A stretch of 64,000 nucleotides of DNA from Aedes albopictus. Its lineage: Eukaryota; Arthropoda; Insecta; Diptera; Culicidae. The notes below the pieces were generated by a model. The model saw only the letters and a list, made by a program, of their open reading frames with translations. It made no database searches and was not told where the DNA came from. Positions 10,896 to 22,787 of this stretch are shown here, piece after piece. Both the position numbers and the translations under genes were made by a program. The stretch is taken from NCBI RefSeq assembly GCF_035046485.1, contig NC_085138.1, forward strand, positions 15,379,329-15,443,328, in the 5' to 3' direction. The first letter of the stretch is position 1, and each line of letters begins with the position of its first letter.

Positions 10896-11759
10896 CTGGA
10901 TGAAAAAAATATGAAATTGGAACCAGAAATGTGTGAATAATCATTATGAGAATATCTTTCTGAAGTTTACATTTTCACGAAAACAAAAATCTGCCGTAAG
11001 ATCAAAGCTTTTGCATGCGCTGAAACATTCATTCTACTTGAATTGAATTTCTTAGAGAAACCCCTTGGACATTCGCGGAAAGTATTTCTGAAGATATTTT
11101 TGGGGAATACTCTCCAAGTGTTCCTGAAATTATCCTTGACCCTTGAAAGTGGGAGCTAGACTCGTACCTTTCTATTTGGCTTCAATTTTGTGATATAACT
11201 CACTAAAGACGTATCGGAAGTCACTATGTACACTAGCGTCACGTGGTGGTGGAATTCGGAACTAAGCTCTTCATGACCTGGAAGTACTCGTAGTACTGAA
11301 CAACTTTTCCGAAACCCTATCTGGCTTCAATCTTACAATATATCTCGCCATAGTCGTACCGGAAGTCACTATGTACACTAGCGCCACGTGGTGGGGAAAT
11401 TCGGAACTATGAAATCCATCACCAGGAAGTGGTTGTTGTTCTGAACAACTTTGCTATTTTGTCAAGGTTGCAAGAAAACTCGCAACAAAGACATGGTACT
11501 CACATTGGCGTAACTAGGATTTTTTCCTGGAGGGGGCCCAGGGGGGGCCTGACTTGAGATGAATTTTAAGCGGGATGGGCGCCCGATATGTGAATATGCA
11601 AATCAGTATTGTAGTTTTGAGTAATCAGAATGACTGTTTCAGATTTATTCATAGTTTTGTCGTATATGAGTACGAACAATTCCTCCAAGATTTTTTCCAT
11701 AGCTTAATTCAGTGATTCCATCTTGGCTTCTTCCAGAAATTCAATCAAGAATTCATCTA

Positions 11760-11919
11760 GGGGCTGTCCATAAACCACGTGGTCATTTTTTTGGGACTTT
11801 TCAACCCCCCCCCCCCCGCGTGGTCATTAGTCCATACAAAATTTTTTATTTGTCCATACAAAATGGTCAATGGCCGTACCCCCCCCCCCTCATGACCACG
11901 TGGTTTATGGACAGCCCCC
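11760..11919. mobile_element. TA-flanked MITE (GGGGCTGTCCATAAACCACG ends)
   Basis: Inverted ends GGGGCTGTCCATAAACCACG and CGTGGTTTATGGACAGCCCC lie between TA dinucleotides at 11758 and 11920, with long C runs inside. Tc1/mariner-type insertion is inferred from the TA. Confidence 0.8.
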
Positions 11920-11929
11920 TAGGGAATCC

Positions 11930-14900
11930 ACTAGACATTTTTTCGGGGATTTGTCCTGGGATATCTTTAGAGGTTCCTCCAGTAATTGTTCCAGTGCCTT
12001 TTTCGAAGTTTCCTTCAGGAATTTCTGGTATTTCTGCAGGTATTCAGAGATTTCTACAGGGATATCTCCATATATGCCTTCCAAAATTCCACTAGAGATT
12101 GCTCTGGATTACATCTGGAATGATTCGAAGTATTTCTGCAGGAATGTATTCCAGAAATTCTTTTAGAAAATTTTACTTAAAGATTCTTAAAAAATACTCC
12201 AAGAATTGCTTGAAAAATTTGTACAAAAAACCTTTAGGGATCCTAGTTTTTTTATGTGTATTAACGAGATTTTTAGCCCTAGGCTAGTTCATCTTGGGAC
12301 CCCCGCTTTACGTCCCTTCCGAAGGAAGAACTCACATTTTGCGAGTTTGTCGGGAGTGGGACTCGATCCCAGGTCCTCGGCGTGATGGTCACCATCCCAC
12401 CATCCACCATCCCACCAGGTCCGCTCCACTAGGGATTCTAGTATTCCTTCAACAATTACTGCAGACATTGATTTCTTCATTTTTTATCCAGGAATATTCC
12501 TACAAAAATTCTTCCAGGTATTCGCTAAGAAAGCTCTTCTGAGATTCCATAAAGAGTTCCTAATGGGGCTTGCTTCCGGGATTCCTCATCGCGTTTCTTC
12601 AGAAATTACTTCAAGAGTTCTTCCAGGGATTCACCGGAAATTTCTTCTGTTATTCTTACAAAAACGAATTCCGAGATTATTTTAAACATTTCTAGAAGAA
12701 CTCTTACTGGGATTCCTTCAGAAACTCCCGCAGGAATTAATCCAGGATTTCAGGATTTCCTCAGGAAGTTCAGCGGTTTCTTCAGTATTTCCCCTGAGAA
12801 TTCTTCAGAAAATCCTCCTGGAATTCCCTCAGAAATCGAACTTTGTATTTCATCAGGAATGAATCTTGAGATTCCTCCAGGAACTCCTTCGGAAATTCTT
12901 CCCGGATTTTTTTCAAGAATTATTCCAGGTATTCCTCCTGGCATGCCTCTAGGATTTCATTCAGCCATTTCTCCAGAGACTTCTGCAAGAGTTCTACCAA
13001 GAATTTCTCCAGGTATTACCTCAGGTATTTCCTCAGGAATTACTCCAGGAATTCATTCAAGTTTGGATCCAGGAATTCTTCCATGAATTCCTCAGAAAAT
13101 TCTTCCAGGAATTTCTTCTCTAGGGTTTTCTCTGCACATTCCTCCAGGATTTATTTCATGGATCCCTCCAGGAATTCCACCGATGATTCCTGCAGTAATT
13201 CCTCCAGAAAATCCTCCTGGAACTCCACCATAAACTCCTTTCTGAATTCCACTAAAAATTTCTCCAGGAATTCCTTCAGAAATTTCTCCATGGATTCCTT
13301 CCAGAATTCCTCTAGAGATTCATACAGGAATTCATTAAGGGATTCTCAAGATATTCATTTAGGGATTCCTCCTGCAGTTCTTCCATGAATGGTTCCACCG
13401 ATTTTCCCCAAGATTTCCTATAGAGATTTGTCCAGGAATTCCTCCTGAGGTTCTCCCAGAAATTGTTTCAGGGATTCCTCCAGGTTTTTTTTTTGCAAGA
13501 ATTCCCCCAGGGATTCTTCCAAGTAATTCTCTAGAAATTCCTCTAAGGATGCCTCCAGGAATTCCTCAGGAGGTTACTTAAGTATTACCCCAAGAATCCC
13601 TTCAGAAAGTCCTCCAGGAATTGATCCAGGAACTCCCATAGGAATTCCTTCAGAAATTACTACCGCAATTCCTTCAGGAATTCCTCCTGGAATTCCTCCA
13701 AAAATTCCTCTGGGAATTCCTCTAGAAATTTCTCTTGGCTTTTCTTCAGAAATTTCTCTTGGAGTTTCTTCAGAAATTCCTCCATTAACTGCTTCCAGAA
13801 TTTCTCTCGAGATTCCTCCAGGAATTCATTCAAGAATTTTTCCAGGGATAGTTCCAAGAAATTTCCACAAAAATTCCTTTACAGATTAATCCAGGAATTC
13901 TTCCTGGGATTCCGCAAGGAATTTATCCAGAACTTCCTGCAGGAATTTGTCCAGAACTTTCCAGGCATTCCTCTTGAGGTTTCTCCAGAAATTGCTTCAG
14001 GGGTTCCTCCAGGGATTTTTCAAAGAATTTTCCCAGGGATTCTTCCAAGAATTTCTCTAGAAATTTCTGTAAGGATTCCTCTAGGAATTTTTCAAGAGGT
14101 TTCTTTAAAAATTTCTCCTGGGAGTTTCTCCATGGACTCATCCCGGGATTTCTCCAGCAATTCATCTAGTGAATGCTTCGGGAGTTCTTCTAAAAACTCC
14201 AAACTCCACTAGATTGCTCCCAGAATTCTTCTGAAAACTCCACCAGGAACTCATCTAGAAATGTATCCAGAGATTACTCCAGGCATTAGTCTAGGAATTT
14301 CTCCAGGGATTTTTAAGGAAATTCCCCAGGGTATCCTCCAGGGATTTTTTAAAGAATTTCTCGAGAGATTCCTCCAGGAATTGATACAGGCATATCTCCA
14401 GGAATTTATCCAGGGGCTACTCTAGGCATTCCTCCAGAAGTTCCTCCAGAGATTTCTATAGGGATTCCTCCAGACATTAATCCAGGATTCCTTCAGAAAT
14501 TACTACCGCAATTTCTCCAAGAATTTATCTAGAAATCCTCCAGGGATTCATTTAGAAATTACCCCAAGAATACCTCCCGGAGTTTATCCAAGAAATATTC
14601 CAATAATTCTTTCTGGGATTCCTGAATGATTTCCTCCTGAGATATCTCTAGGAATTCCTTCAAATATTTTTTCAAGAATCCTCCAGGAAATCCTGAAGGG
14701 ATTCTTTTAAAAATTTCCCCACAAATTCTTTCTGGAATTTACTCAAGAATTATTCCAGGTATTCCTCCTAGTATTCTTCCAGGATTTCATCCAGGCATTT
14801 CTCCAGGGACTCCTCCAGGAGTTCTACCACGAATTTCACCAAAAAATACCCCAGGTATTTCTTCAGGAATACTTTCGGTAATTTATTCAGGAATGGATCC

Positions 14901-16860
14901 AGGAATTCCTCCAGGATTTTCTACGGAAATTCGTACAGCAATTGGATCCTTCAGGAATTGTTCCAGGAATTCCTCCAGAAATCCTTTTAGGGTTTCCCCC
15001 AAGAATTAATCCAGGAATTTCTTCTCCGAGGTTTCCTCTACACATTCCTCCAGGAATTATTTCATGGATTTCTCCAGAAATTCCTCCGATGATTTCTCCA
15101 GTAATTCTTCCGGAAATTCCTCCTGAAATTGCTCCTGTAAGTCCTCCAGAAATTCCTCTGGAAATTTCTCCAGGAACTCCATTAGAAATTCCTCTAGGAA
15201 TTTCTCTAGGAATTTCTCTAGGAATTTCTCTATGAATATATTCAGAAATTTCTCCATGGATTCCTTCCAGAATTCCTCTAGAGATTCTTCCAGGAATTCA
15301 TTGAAGGATTCCTCAAAGAATTGATTAAGGGATTCCTCCTGGAATTCATCCATGAATAGTTCCATGGAATTTCCCCAAGATTTTTTATAAAGATTTGTCC
15401 AGAAATTCCTCCTGAAATTCCACCTGGAACTTGTGCGGAAGTTCCTCCAGGAATCTCTTCTAAGATTCCTTCAGAAATTTGTTTCACGGATTTCTCCAGG
15501 GTTCTTTCCAAGAATATCTCCAGGGATTCTTTCAAGATTTTTTGTAGAAATTTCTCTAAGAAATTTTGCGGGAATTCCTTATGAGGTTTCTTCAGAAATA
15601 CTCCAGGAATTCCTTCAGAAAGTCCTTCAGGAATTCATATAGGAATTTCTTCAGGAATTCCTCTGGGAATTCCTCAGAAATTACTACCGCAGTGTCTCCA
15701 GGGGCTTCTCAAGAAATTCCACCAAGATTTACCGTAGGTATTTCTTCAGAAATTCCTACAGGAATTTCTTTAGAAATTGATCCAGGAATCCCTCCAGGAA
15801 TTTCTTCGGAAATTCCTACAGCATTCCTCCAGGAATTTCTGCAGGAAATCCTTTAGAGATTGCTTCCGATGTTCTTTCAGGAGATTCTTCAGGAAACTCT
15901 ATAGGAATTTTTCCAAGGGATTCCTCCGGAAATTCTTTCAGGTTTCCTCTAGGAATAAATACATGAATTTCAACTCCAGGGATTCCTCTAGAAATTCGTC
16001 CAGGAGTTATTTCACGGGTTCTTCTAGAAATTCCACCAGGAATTCCTCCAAGAATATACCAGAAATTCCTGCAGGGATTCCTCTAAGGATTCTTCCGTGA
16101 GATTCCTCCAAGAACTCCTCCTGGAATTCCCCCAAAAATTCCTCTGGGAATTCTTCTAGAAATTTATCTTGGAATTTCATCAGAAATTTCTCTAATGCTC
16201 CAGGCATTACTCCAGGAACTTCTCCAGGGATGCCTCCTTCAGAAATTTATCCATTAACTTTGGAGTCAAGGGCTGAAAGTCTCTTTAAAAAAGACAAATC
16301 AATCAATCAATCCATTAACTTTTCCAGGGAATCCGCCAGGAATTTGTCCAAAAAATTATTTAGGATTTCCCCCAGAAATCCATCTTGGAATTGCTGAGAA
16401 AATTTGCTTATGATTTCACTAAAAAAATGTGCCTATGATGCTTCGTTCTATGATTTTTCAAAGTAGGTGGTGTCTGTGGAAAATGTTTGATTTTCACTGA
16501 AGTTTTCCGGAAAATTAGGCGACCCTGATTTTTTTCAATTTAGTTTTTCAAATATATATGATCCCTACCTAATTTCATTAACCTTCAGAAACTTCATACC
16601 AATTTGTACGATAATAAAAAAAATCCCCTAATGCTCCAGGCATTAGTCCAGGAACTTTTCCAGAGATTCCACATGGATTTTTTCCAGAAGGTTCTCCCGG
16701 ATATCTTCCAGAAATACATCTAGGAACTCCTTTTAGGATTACCTGTGGATTTTTTGAATAATTTGAAGGATTTCTATAGGAATTCCTCCAGCGATTTGTA
16801 TTGAAATTCTTTTTGATAATTTTAGAGGGACATCGAAGCCAAAAAATTCTCCAAGTCATC
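11930..16860 (+). repeat. Degenerate 12-bp array, block 2 (about 4.9 kb)
   Basis: The unit is ATTCCTCCAGGA with frequent ATTTCTCCAGGA and ATTCCTTCAGAA variants. The unit is quasi-palindromic: AGGAATTCCT and TCCAGGA recur on both strands, so GAATTC is very frequent. Because 12 is a multiple of 3, frames stay open as (IPPG)n or (RNSS)n on the plus strand and (FLEE)n on the minus strand. These frames (for example 12859-13086, 14942-15235 and 15057-15365) are not genes. Confidence 0.85.
12247..12429 (-). mobile_element. tRNA-derived SINE (third family) in the array
   Basis: On the minus strand a B box (GGGATCGAGTCCC) precedes CTTCCTTCGGAAGGGACGTA and a GGGCTAAAAATCTCGTTAAT tail. Duplications TAGGGATCCTAG (12235-12246) and TAGGGATTCTAG (12430-12441) flank it. 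Another copy is at 36764-36912, and a tail fragment at 58439-58481. Confidence 0.8.
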
Positions 16861-17431
16861 CAGGAATTCTTTCACAATTATCTCATGAATACCAAGTCTT
16901 TTACAAGTCCAATCATGAATACCTTCAAACTTACGATTGCATCTTGCAGCACCAGCTTTTAAATATATTAAAACTTTCTCAATGACCATTTGAATTTGTG
17001 CGTTGTTTAATAGACGCAAAAATACCCCTGGCCCACGAAATAAAAGAAATTAATAGTGACCGACTAGAAATCTCCTCCAGCATGGTTTTAATGAATACAC
17101 TGGCTTTTACGCTTCAGCTACGTACATCTATTCTCACTAGGAATTCACAAAATTTTGCTGGAATTCCATTGCAAATTCAACCAGAGTTTTTTCCCACATG
17201 ATACTTGATTTCCATAAAGAATCACTTAACCATATTTTGCAGTAATGCTGCTAGAAAATTCAAAGATTCTTGAAGATACCCATCCAGGAATTCCTGGAAA
17301 TAATCATTTAGATTTAATTTCTCGGCGATTTTAACAAGAAGATGTTCAAAGTATTGCTTTTTATATATTTCCGATTATATAATATTTCCAAACAAAACTA
17401 ACCAATCACATAGACCATTTTGGACAACCGC

Positions 17432-17592
17432 AATTTTCGACTAGCGAAGTTGGATTTTTCTCCAAATCCGTGCGTCAGACCTAACTTCGGAAGTGGTGCG
17501 CTGTATAGATGTTTTCTATACAGCGCACCACTTCCGAAGTTAGGTCCGACGCACGGATTTGGAGAAAAATCCAACTTCGCTAGTCGAAAATT
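17432..17592. repeat. Near-perfect 161-bp palindrome
   Basis: AATTTTCGACTAGCGAAGTT at the left is matched by its reverse complement at the right, and the match continues to a centre around GTATAGATGTTTTCTATAC. Arms of about 75 bp differ at only a few positions. The open frame that crosses it is an artefact of the symmetry. Confidence 0.8.
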
Positions 17593-17957
17593 CCGATTTT
17601 CAACTAAATTGAGAATATAGATCTAATGTTTGTCACCACGATAATGGTTTTCAGATTTTTTCTTATTTCCATATATAAAGTCATGAAAAATTTCTGGGGG
17701 GGCCTGGCGGATTCTGGGGGGGGCCTGGCCCCCCTGGCCCCCCTCTAGTTACGCCAATGGGTATTCATAACAAATATGGGAACAAAACGGAACCGGAAGA
17801 AGTTAAAATGTTGGACTAATGTATTCGCCTGGTTCTCGCCGGAAACTGCATGAAATTCCTTTCGGCTTTCACCACATTTCTCTAGGATAGTGTAGGATGC
17901 TGTTATGAGCCCTAAAATTTCAAATTTAGTGTGGTATTATGTTTAAATCATGGAATA

Positions 17958-18703
17958 AAGGGTGATACGGTCAAAATTTGGTCACACAATTTGTTTCATA
18001 ACTTGAGACTGCGTACACCAAAACTGCTGATTTTTGGACCAGTAATGGTACATTATATGTAGCTTGCACCATAAAATTTTCATCAAAATCGGTCTAGTAT
18101 TTGCGGAGATATTGTTGAACCCTGAGATCTGCAATTTTAAAATTTTGTGCAAAGAGGATTCACAAATAAGAACACATTTTTACAGTTTTATTTATAGAGC
18201 CAGAGATACTTAACCGATTTCAATGAAAATTTTTCTGTATGTGAAGTATGCATATCAAAAAGTTGTGTAAAAATTTCATTCAATTTGATCCAGCCGTTGC
18301 AAAGTTATATTTGCTTAAGTGGCACCCGGTCAGTTTTTTCATATTCAAACTGCTACAACTTTGAAAGTATTCATACAAAATGGCTCAAAATTTTACTAAG
18401 AATATATTTTCATTATAGTATTATACTGTAAAATTTTGATAAAAATCGGAGCAGTATTGGTAGCAAAATTGTGCTTTACTGACCTTATACATATTTCCAA
18501 AAATTTACTATGAAGTGCCTTTGTACAAAATTTTAAAAAGGTAGGTCGATGGTTTTATCTATATATCAACCAATATTTAATCGATTTTGATGAAAATTTT
18601 ATGGTATAAGCTCCATATAATGTAGCATTACTGGCTGTTTTGGTGTACGCAGTCTAAAGTTATGAAAAAAATTGTGTGACCAAATTCTGACCGTATCGCC
18701 CTT
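17958..18703. mobile_element. Tc1/mariner-type inverted-repeat element
   Basis: Ends are AAGGGTGATACGGTCA and its reverse complement with one change (TGACCGTATCGCCCTT), flanked by TA. Inverted arms continue inward (TTGGTCACACAATTTGT, GACTGCGTACACCAAAAC) for more than 100 bp. The 746-bp element has no transposase frame. It sits just outside the end of the foldback right arm. Confidence 0.8.
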
Positions 18704-20505
18704 TATGACTTGAAGACAACCTCAGAAAATATAACTAAACAAGATTAGTTTCTCTCTGAATACCAAGTACGGTTTATACTTCCACCGCGTGCTTCTCCAG
18801 CTGGAGGGAAAGGCGAAAAAAGAGACAATGAACAAAAACGAGCAGAAAACACTCACCAAAAAATTGCATTTTTGCGCATTTTCCCGTCTTTTGAGGTTAG
18901 AAACTGGATTTAAATCCCCCTCATCGTCGGTCGGATCGGTACGAACACGACCAACTCTAACGGAAAACTCTTTACCGCGACGACGACGATGGAGAGGCAC
19001 GTTTATCGGTGCGTGCTTTATGATCGATGTTTTCATATGATTGGGATTTCGGTAGAGTTGGTTGGTTCCATCTACCACCAGCACGTGCTCCCGCAGCGAA
19101 TCCGACTTGCTGCTGGGCTTGCGCACTGGAGGGATCCCCTTTCCGTCACGTCGACCACGACGATGAATGATGACGAAAGCGACGAGAGCACGAAAGAGAG
19201 CCGGTGAGTCATGGAGAAAGATTGCTGTTGGGGCCGAAAAGGAATTGCTTGCTGGTGCTGTTCGATGCTCCGGTGTCATACCGAAATCGTTTTCGCAGAA
19301 AGTGGTGACTTGGCTCCTAGACTCTGTAAACGCCGGTCGCAGTGTCTTCTCCAGTACTGAACATCAGAAAGCTATCCAGCTAAGAATTATTGAATTCAAG
19401 CTAATACAGTTGAAAATCCAAATCCGCGCAGATATTGAGGCAAACGCAAGCACGAAGGCAAGGATCGCTCCGAGCAGCATTAAGAGCAATCAGGAAAGAA
19501 AGTTTAAAAGATCTATTCCGATCGATTCCAGTTTTACAAAATAGAAAATAGTTGTTCGAAAAATTTAAATTTCCTGTTCAAGTTTTGCACCAGCATAGAA
19601 GTGAAAAGTATTTTACGATTTCGTTTCGTTCTCAGACGCAGTGATTTTTAGTTCTCCAATTCTCCGTTTGAAGATTGTCGATAGGATTTTCTCGGAAAGT
19701 TTGCGATTGTTATTGAGCATAGCAGTGTGATACAAGTGCGATTTGGTGATTCAATTTATACGAACGGAAAAAATCAGTCCTTACAAAGGTTCAAATTTTG
19801 TGCGAAGAAAAATTAAGAATTTAATTGATCTGTCTGTTTCGGCGAAGAAAAACGGCCAAGAATCCCTATTGGGAAGAAAGAAGAAGTAGCAGCAGTGGAA
19901 AAAGTTTCCTTCCTGGCCGTTTCCAGTTCGGCGGAAAACTCTCTCGTGTGGAGAAGTGCACCACAAGAAGAGTGATTTTGTGTGTGGTCCGACCGACATT
20001 CGAGTGAGAGAGTGTCCCAACAACAGTGTGCAAGAGAAGCGAAGGAGCAGCAAAAGGACAAAAGTGAACACTCCTCGGGAACGGTTGTCCAGACTCCCAT
20101 TGCCTCCTCCTGTTGTGGCGCTGCCGTGAAAATTGTGTGAGAAAAAGAGCAGTTGGGCGTCGAGAGGAGAATTGGAGAGCGTGATTTTCGAAAAAGAAGG
20201 CACGAGGCTAGTGTGTTAGTGAACTTTGTTCAGTTTTGACAGATCCTGAAGACACTTTTCCTTACACGGGTGCGGCCATAGTCAAGAACACTCACATACA
20301 CACTGGGCACATACGCACACACAGACACTGTTCACACTAAAAGTTGGCCCCAAAGTCCTGCGACGACAATTCTGTGTGAAAATCCAACCAGTCAGTTCCG
20401 TCACAAGGAAATCGTCCTTTTGGGTAAATCGCCTCTGTGAGTATCTGAGAAGGGCAAGTGCTATCCAAAAAGTTCCGGAAACTGTCCAATCTATCGGCAA
20501 GTGAA
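18704..20505 (+). promoter_or_regulatory. futsch: Presumed promoter and 5' UTR region of futsch
   Basis: About 1.8 kb without recognisable transposons, unlike the rest of the window. It has CGACGACGACGA-type runs, GTGTG and CACACA tracts and several TCAGT initiator-like sequences (near 20230 and 20392) before a first coding ATG. No TATA or downstream element could be assigned, so the start site and any 5' UTR introns are unknown. Open frames on both strands (18722-19279 minus, 19167-19544 plus) show no recognisable domain. Confidence 0.4.
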
Positions 20506-20881
20506 ATGTCCGGGGATCAAAGTGGTCCCGCTGAGCTGAATGGCACCACCGGTACCAACGGTGTCGGAGGAGCAGGTGTCGTTGACGGAACCATCACCAA
20601 TGGTGGTGGCGGCTCACCTGGAGGCGATGTCGCCATGAATGGTGGTGGTGGCGGCGGAGTTGATGCCGGTGGAGAGGCCATTACACCCGGGGGTGGTGGT
20701 GGCAGTGAGGCGGGAGGCCTTGGTGGCCTGAGCACCGTCGACGCTGGCTGTTCCGAGGGACCGTCCAGCATCATCGGCGTTGGGCCACCGAGTCCACTGA
20801 CCGGGTGTTACCTGCTGATCATCATCGGTGAGCCGCACTCGCAGGACCATAAGGATATCATCGTGCAGCGGCTGATCAAAG
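20506..20881 (+). CDS. futsch: First coding exon of futsch (MAP1B-type microtubule-associated protein)
   Basis: The exon starts at ATG 20506 in GTGAAATGTCC context; the open frame before it has no other ATG. It encodes 125 residues plus one base. Residues 1-90 are low-complexity and Gly-rich (GGGGSPGG, MNGGGGGGVDAGG). The end reads PPSPLTGCYLLIIIGEPHS, then QDHKDIIVQRLIKG. From memory this resembles the start of the conserved MAP1/Futsch N-terminal domain (vertebrate MAP1B has FYLLVVVGEIVTEEH at the same place). The exon ends AAAG|GTAAGT, a consensus donor, in phase 1. Futsch binds and stabilises microtubules in axons and at synaptic terminals. No next exon was found, so only the N-terminus of a very large protein is here. 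The homology is recalled, not searched. Confidence 0.72.
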
Positions 20882-20999
20882 GTAAGTCGTTCATTGGTTG
20901 GTTGGGAGCAATCTTCGTGAAAGGGGAAGTTGTACGTGGATTGCGTCACAAATGATGAAATTCGTATCGATTGGTTGTTGCCTATTATGGTATGATTCT

Positions 21000-21540
21000 C
21001 GACACGCTATTTTCAGTTCACTTCGTATCGAAGGCTCGGGTTATGTAGCACGGAGCAAAAGTGAATTCTACATAGTCACGAGCATTGCCTGTACGCTCAC
21101 AGAAGACATTTTTTTTAGTAAAATTTAGCTACAAATCATGCACATACAAGAAAAGCGAGATGTCATGTAATTATACGTTGTTTATCGTGTAATCTGCATG
21201 ACACTCATGAAAGCACTCATAAACTTTCAACTATTACAGACCCTGACAGGTTTCATGAATTATGACATAAAATTATACAACTAGGTATTTTGCAAATTTT
21301 AATAACAGCTGATGCAAACTCTTAGCATAATGTACGGTAGTACATATTTATACTCCTTATAGGCCTTATAGGCCGAGTCTTATGTAATCTTCTAAACCTA
21401 TATCAGATTGCTGCAAGATTCTTGTTGTTACCACTGCACTGGGATACGTGAAACACCAAACGTTGTCTATAGAGATTATTAATAAGAAACTCTTCCAATA
21501 GGTAGCAGTACTGTTTTGGAAATTCTATCTTTAAATCAAT
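21000..21540. other. Unassigned intronic DNA
   Basis: AT-rich, no gene or element seen apart from a short direct repeat TTATAGGCC at 21357-21373. Confidence 0.5.
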
Positions 21541-21927
21541 TTCGCCTCAGTGGAAAAATGCAAAATTCGCACATATCTTCCCAAACATACCTCGTGGAAT
21601 TTCTCTTGGATTCTTCTTGGGATTCATGATGAGATTTATCCAAAACTTCCTTTTTTGATTTTTCCTGTAATTCCTCCGGGATTTTTTTCTAATGTTCCTC
21701 AAAAAACCCAAGGAATTTTCAGATATTCCTCCAAAAATTCCTCTTTTTCAAGGACTCTCATAATATTGATACCTTTATGAATTCCCCCAGCAATTTCTCT
21801 AGATATTCCTCCAATAATTTCTAGGCATTACTCCAGTAAGTCCTCCCAGAAATACTCCATGGATTTTTCTGCGAATTCTCATAGAGAGTTCTCCAACTGT
21901 CCTGGCTTGGATTTAAGAAAACTCGAA

Positions 21928-22182
21928 GCCGAATGCTTTGTAGCAGATTGCAAAAATGCGATGTCCGTGTCAAGGGTGCTAAAGGAGCTATACGCTTAAG
22001 TTTAATTAACTTATCACATAAAATCGCTGCTTTACAATATTTAGGAAAATAATACTTACTAAATTCGAGTTACAGCTTTACGTTTAGAGAAGTTCTAGAT
22101 TATTTTGTAACATTTTATCCTCTTATCTGTGCATAACTTTGTAACACACCACTGTTCTTCAATTCAATGCGACTATCTAGGA
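21928..22182 (+). repeat. Local duplication, copy A
   Basis: ATGCTTTGTAGCAGATTGC, then GTGTCAAGGGTGCTAAAGGA, TTAGAGAAGTTCTAGATTAT and CACCACTGTTCTTCAATTCA occur here and again in copy B in the same order and orientation. Flanking pieces (TTAAATCAACCACAA, CTCTTGCAA) are also shared downstream. Confidence 0.8.
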
Positions 22183-22787
22183 CAGCGATCCTCAGGCCTA
22201 TTTTTTCAACTGTTTGTATTGCACTTCCTAGAACCATTTGTGAAACATTCAACACGTTATTCTAGGTTATTTTGGGAGTAGAATAACCTTCATAAGAAAC
22301 ATTGCAAGAAATTTTACGGTAACATAGAAAACTCGGCGTCACATGCGGCGTCACTGATCTAGGATCATATCGCTTTGACACTTAAATCAACCACAAGCTC
22401 AACTCTTGCAATCCTCTAGCCTGTTAACAAATAGCTTTTTATAGAACTATCAAAGCGTACCTAAAAGCTGTTGGCGGGCTGTGATATTATGTTTGAGAAA
22501 CCTTGTGCTAGGGGTTTCTTCAGTTACTTTTCCAATAATTTTACAAGGGATTTCTCGGGAGAATTATGGATTATTCTAGAAGTGATTTTTCTATGGATTT
22601 GTATTCCTCTACAGATTTCTTCAAAATATTCTTTATGAAATCCCCCAGAGATTTTTTTCCAGATATTCTTCTAGGAATTCCATGTTTTTCTCTAAGGATT
22701 CTTTCAGTTTTCGTTCAGGCATTTCTACACTAATTCTGATTCAGTGTTCTACAGGGATTCCTGCAGAGGTTTATCCGGGAATTGCTC

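Larger units (their letters stand above)
11503..17759. mobile_element. hAT-type non-autonomous element carrying a 12-bp array
   Basis: Termini are inverted: CATTGGCGTAACTAGG at the left and CTAGTTACGCCAATG at the right, each followed inward by G/C runs of the GGGGGCC type. An 8-bp duplication, GGTACTCA (11495-11502) and GGTATTCA (17760-17767), flanks it. The foldback left arm contains the same target uninterrupted (ATGAGTACCATG on the plus strand near 9670). Eight-bp duplications and CA-starting ends of this type are typical of hAT elements. The interior is the 12-bp array plus small insertions. No transposase frame is present. Confidence 0.85.
9190..17930. mobile_element. Large foldback element (arms about 9.19-9.92 kb and 10.85-11.50 plus 17.77-17.93 kb)
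   Basis: The left arm contains TCCTACACTATCCTAGAG, GAGAACCAGGCGA, TTCCGGTTCCGTTTTGTTCC, GAGTACCATGTC and CCACGTGGCGCTAGTGTACATAG. The same blocks appear reverse-complemented at 11,160-11,502 and, beyond an inserted element, at 17,768-17,930. The core between the arms (9.93-10.83 kb) is a 12-bp array. The right arm is cut at 11,502 by a 6.26-kb hAT-type element and resumes at 17,768. Exact outer ends and TSD were not resolved. No transposase is visible. Confidence 0.7.

Noticed and set aside
12859..16207. Long frames with IPPGISPGI, SRNSSRNS and EEFLEEFL periodicity, resembling collagen-like or coiled-coil proteins
   Set aside because: They are translations of the 12-bp array (12 is a multiple of 3), occur on both strands and have no unique sequence, promoter or splice context.
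18722..19279. 185-residue minus-strand frame upstream of the futsch exon
   Set aside because: No domain recognised. It overlaps plus-strand frames in a low-complexity CGACGA-rich region and is more likely chance in a 5' flank.
19167..19544. 125-residue plus-strand frame upstream of the futsch exon
   Set aside because: No recognisable motif and likely 5' flank or UTR. A regulatory upstream frame is possible but nothing supports it.
20517..20774. Pro-rich minus-strand frame opposite the exon
   Set aside because: It is the antisense of GGN-rich codons and has no independent support.
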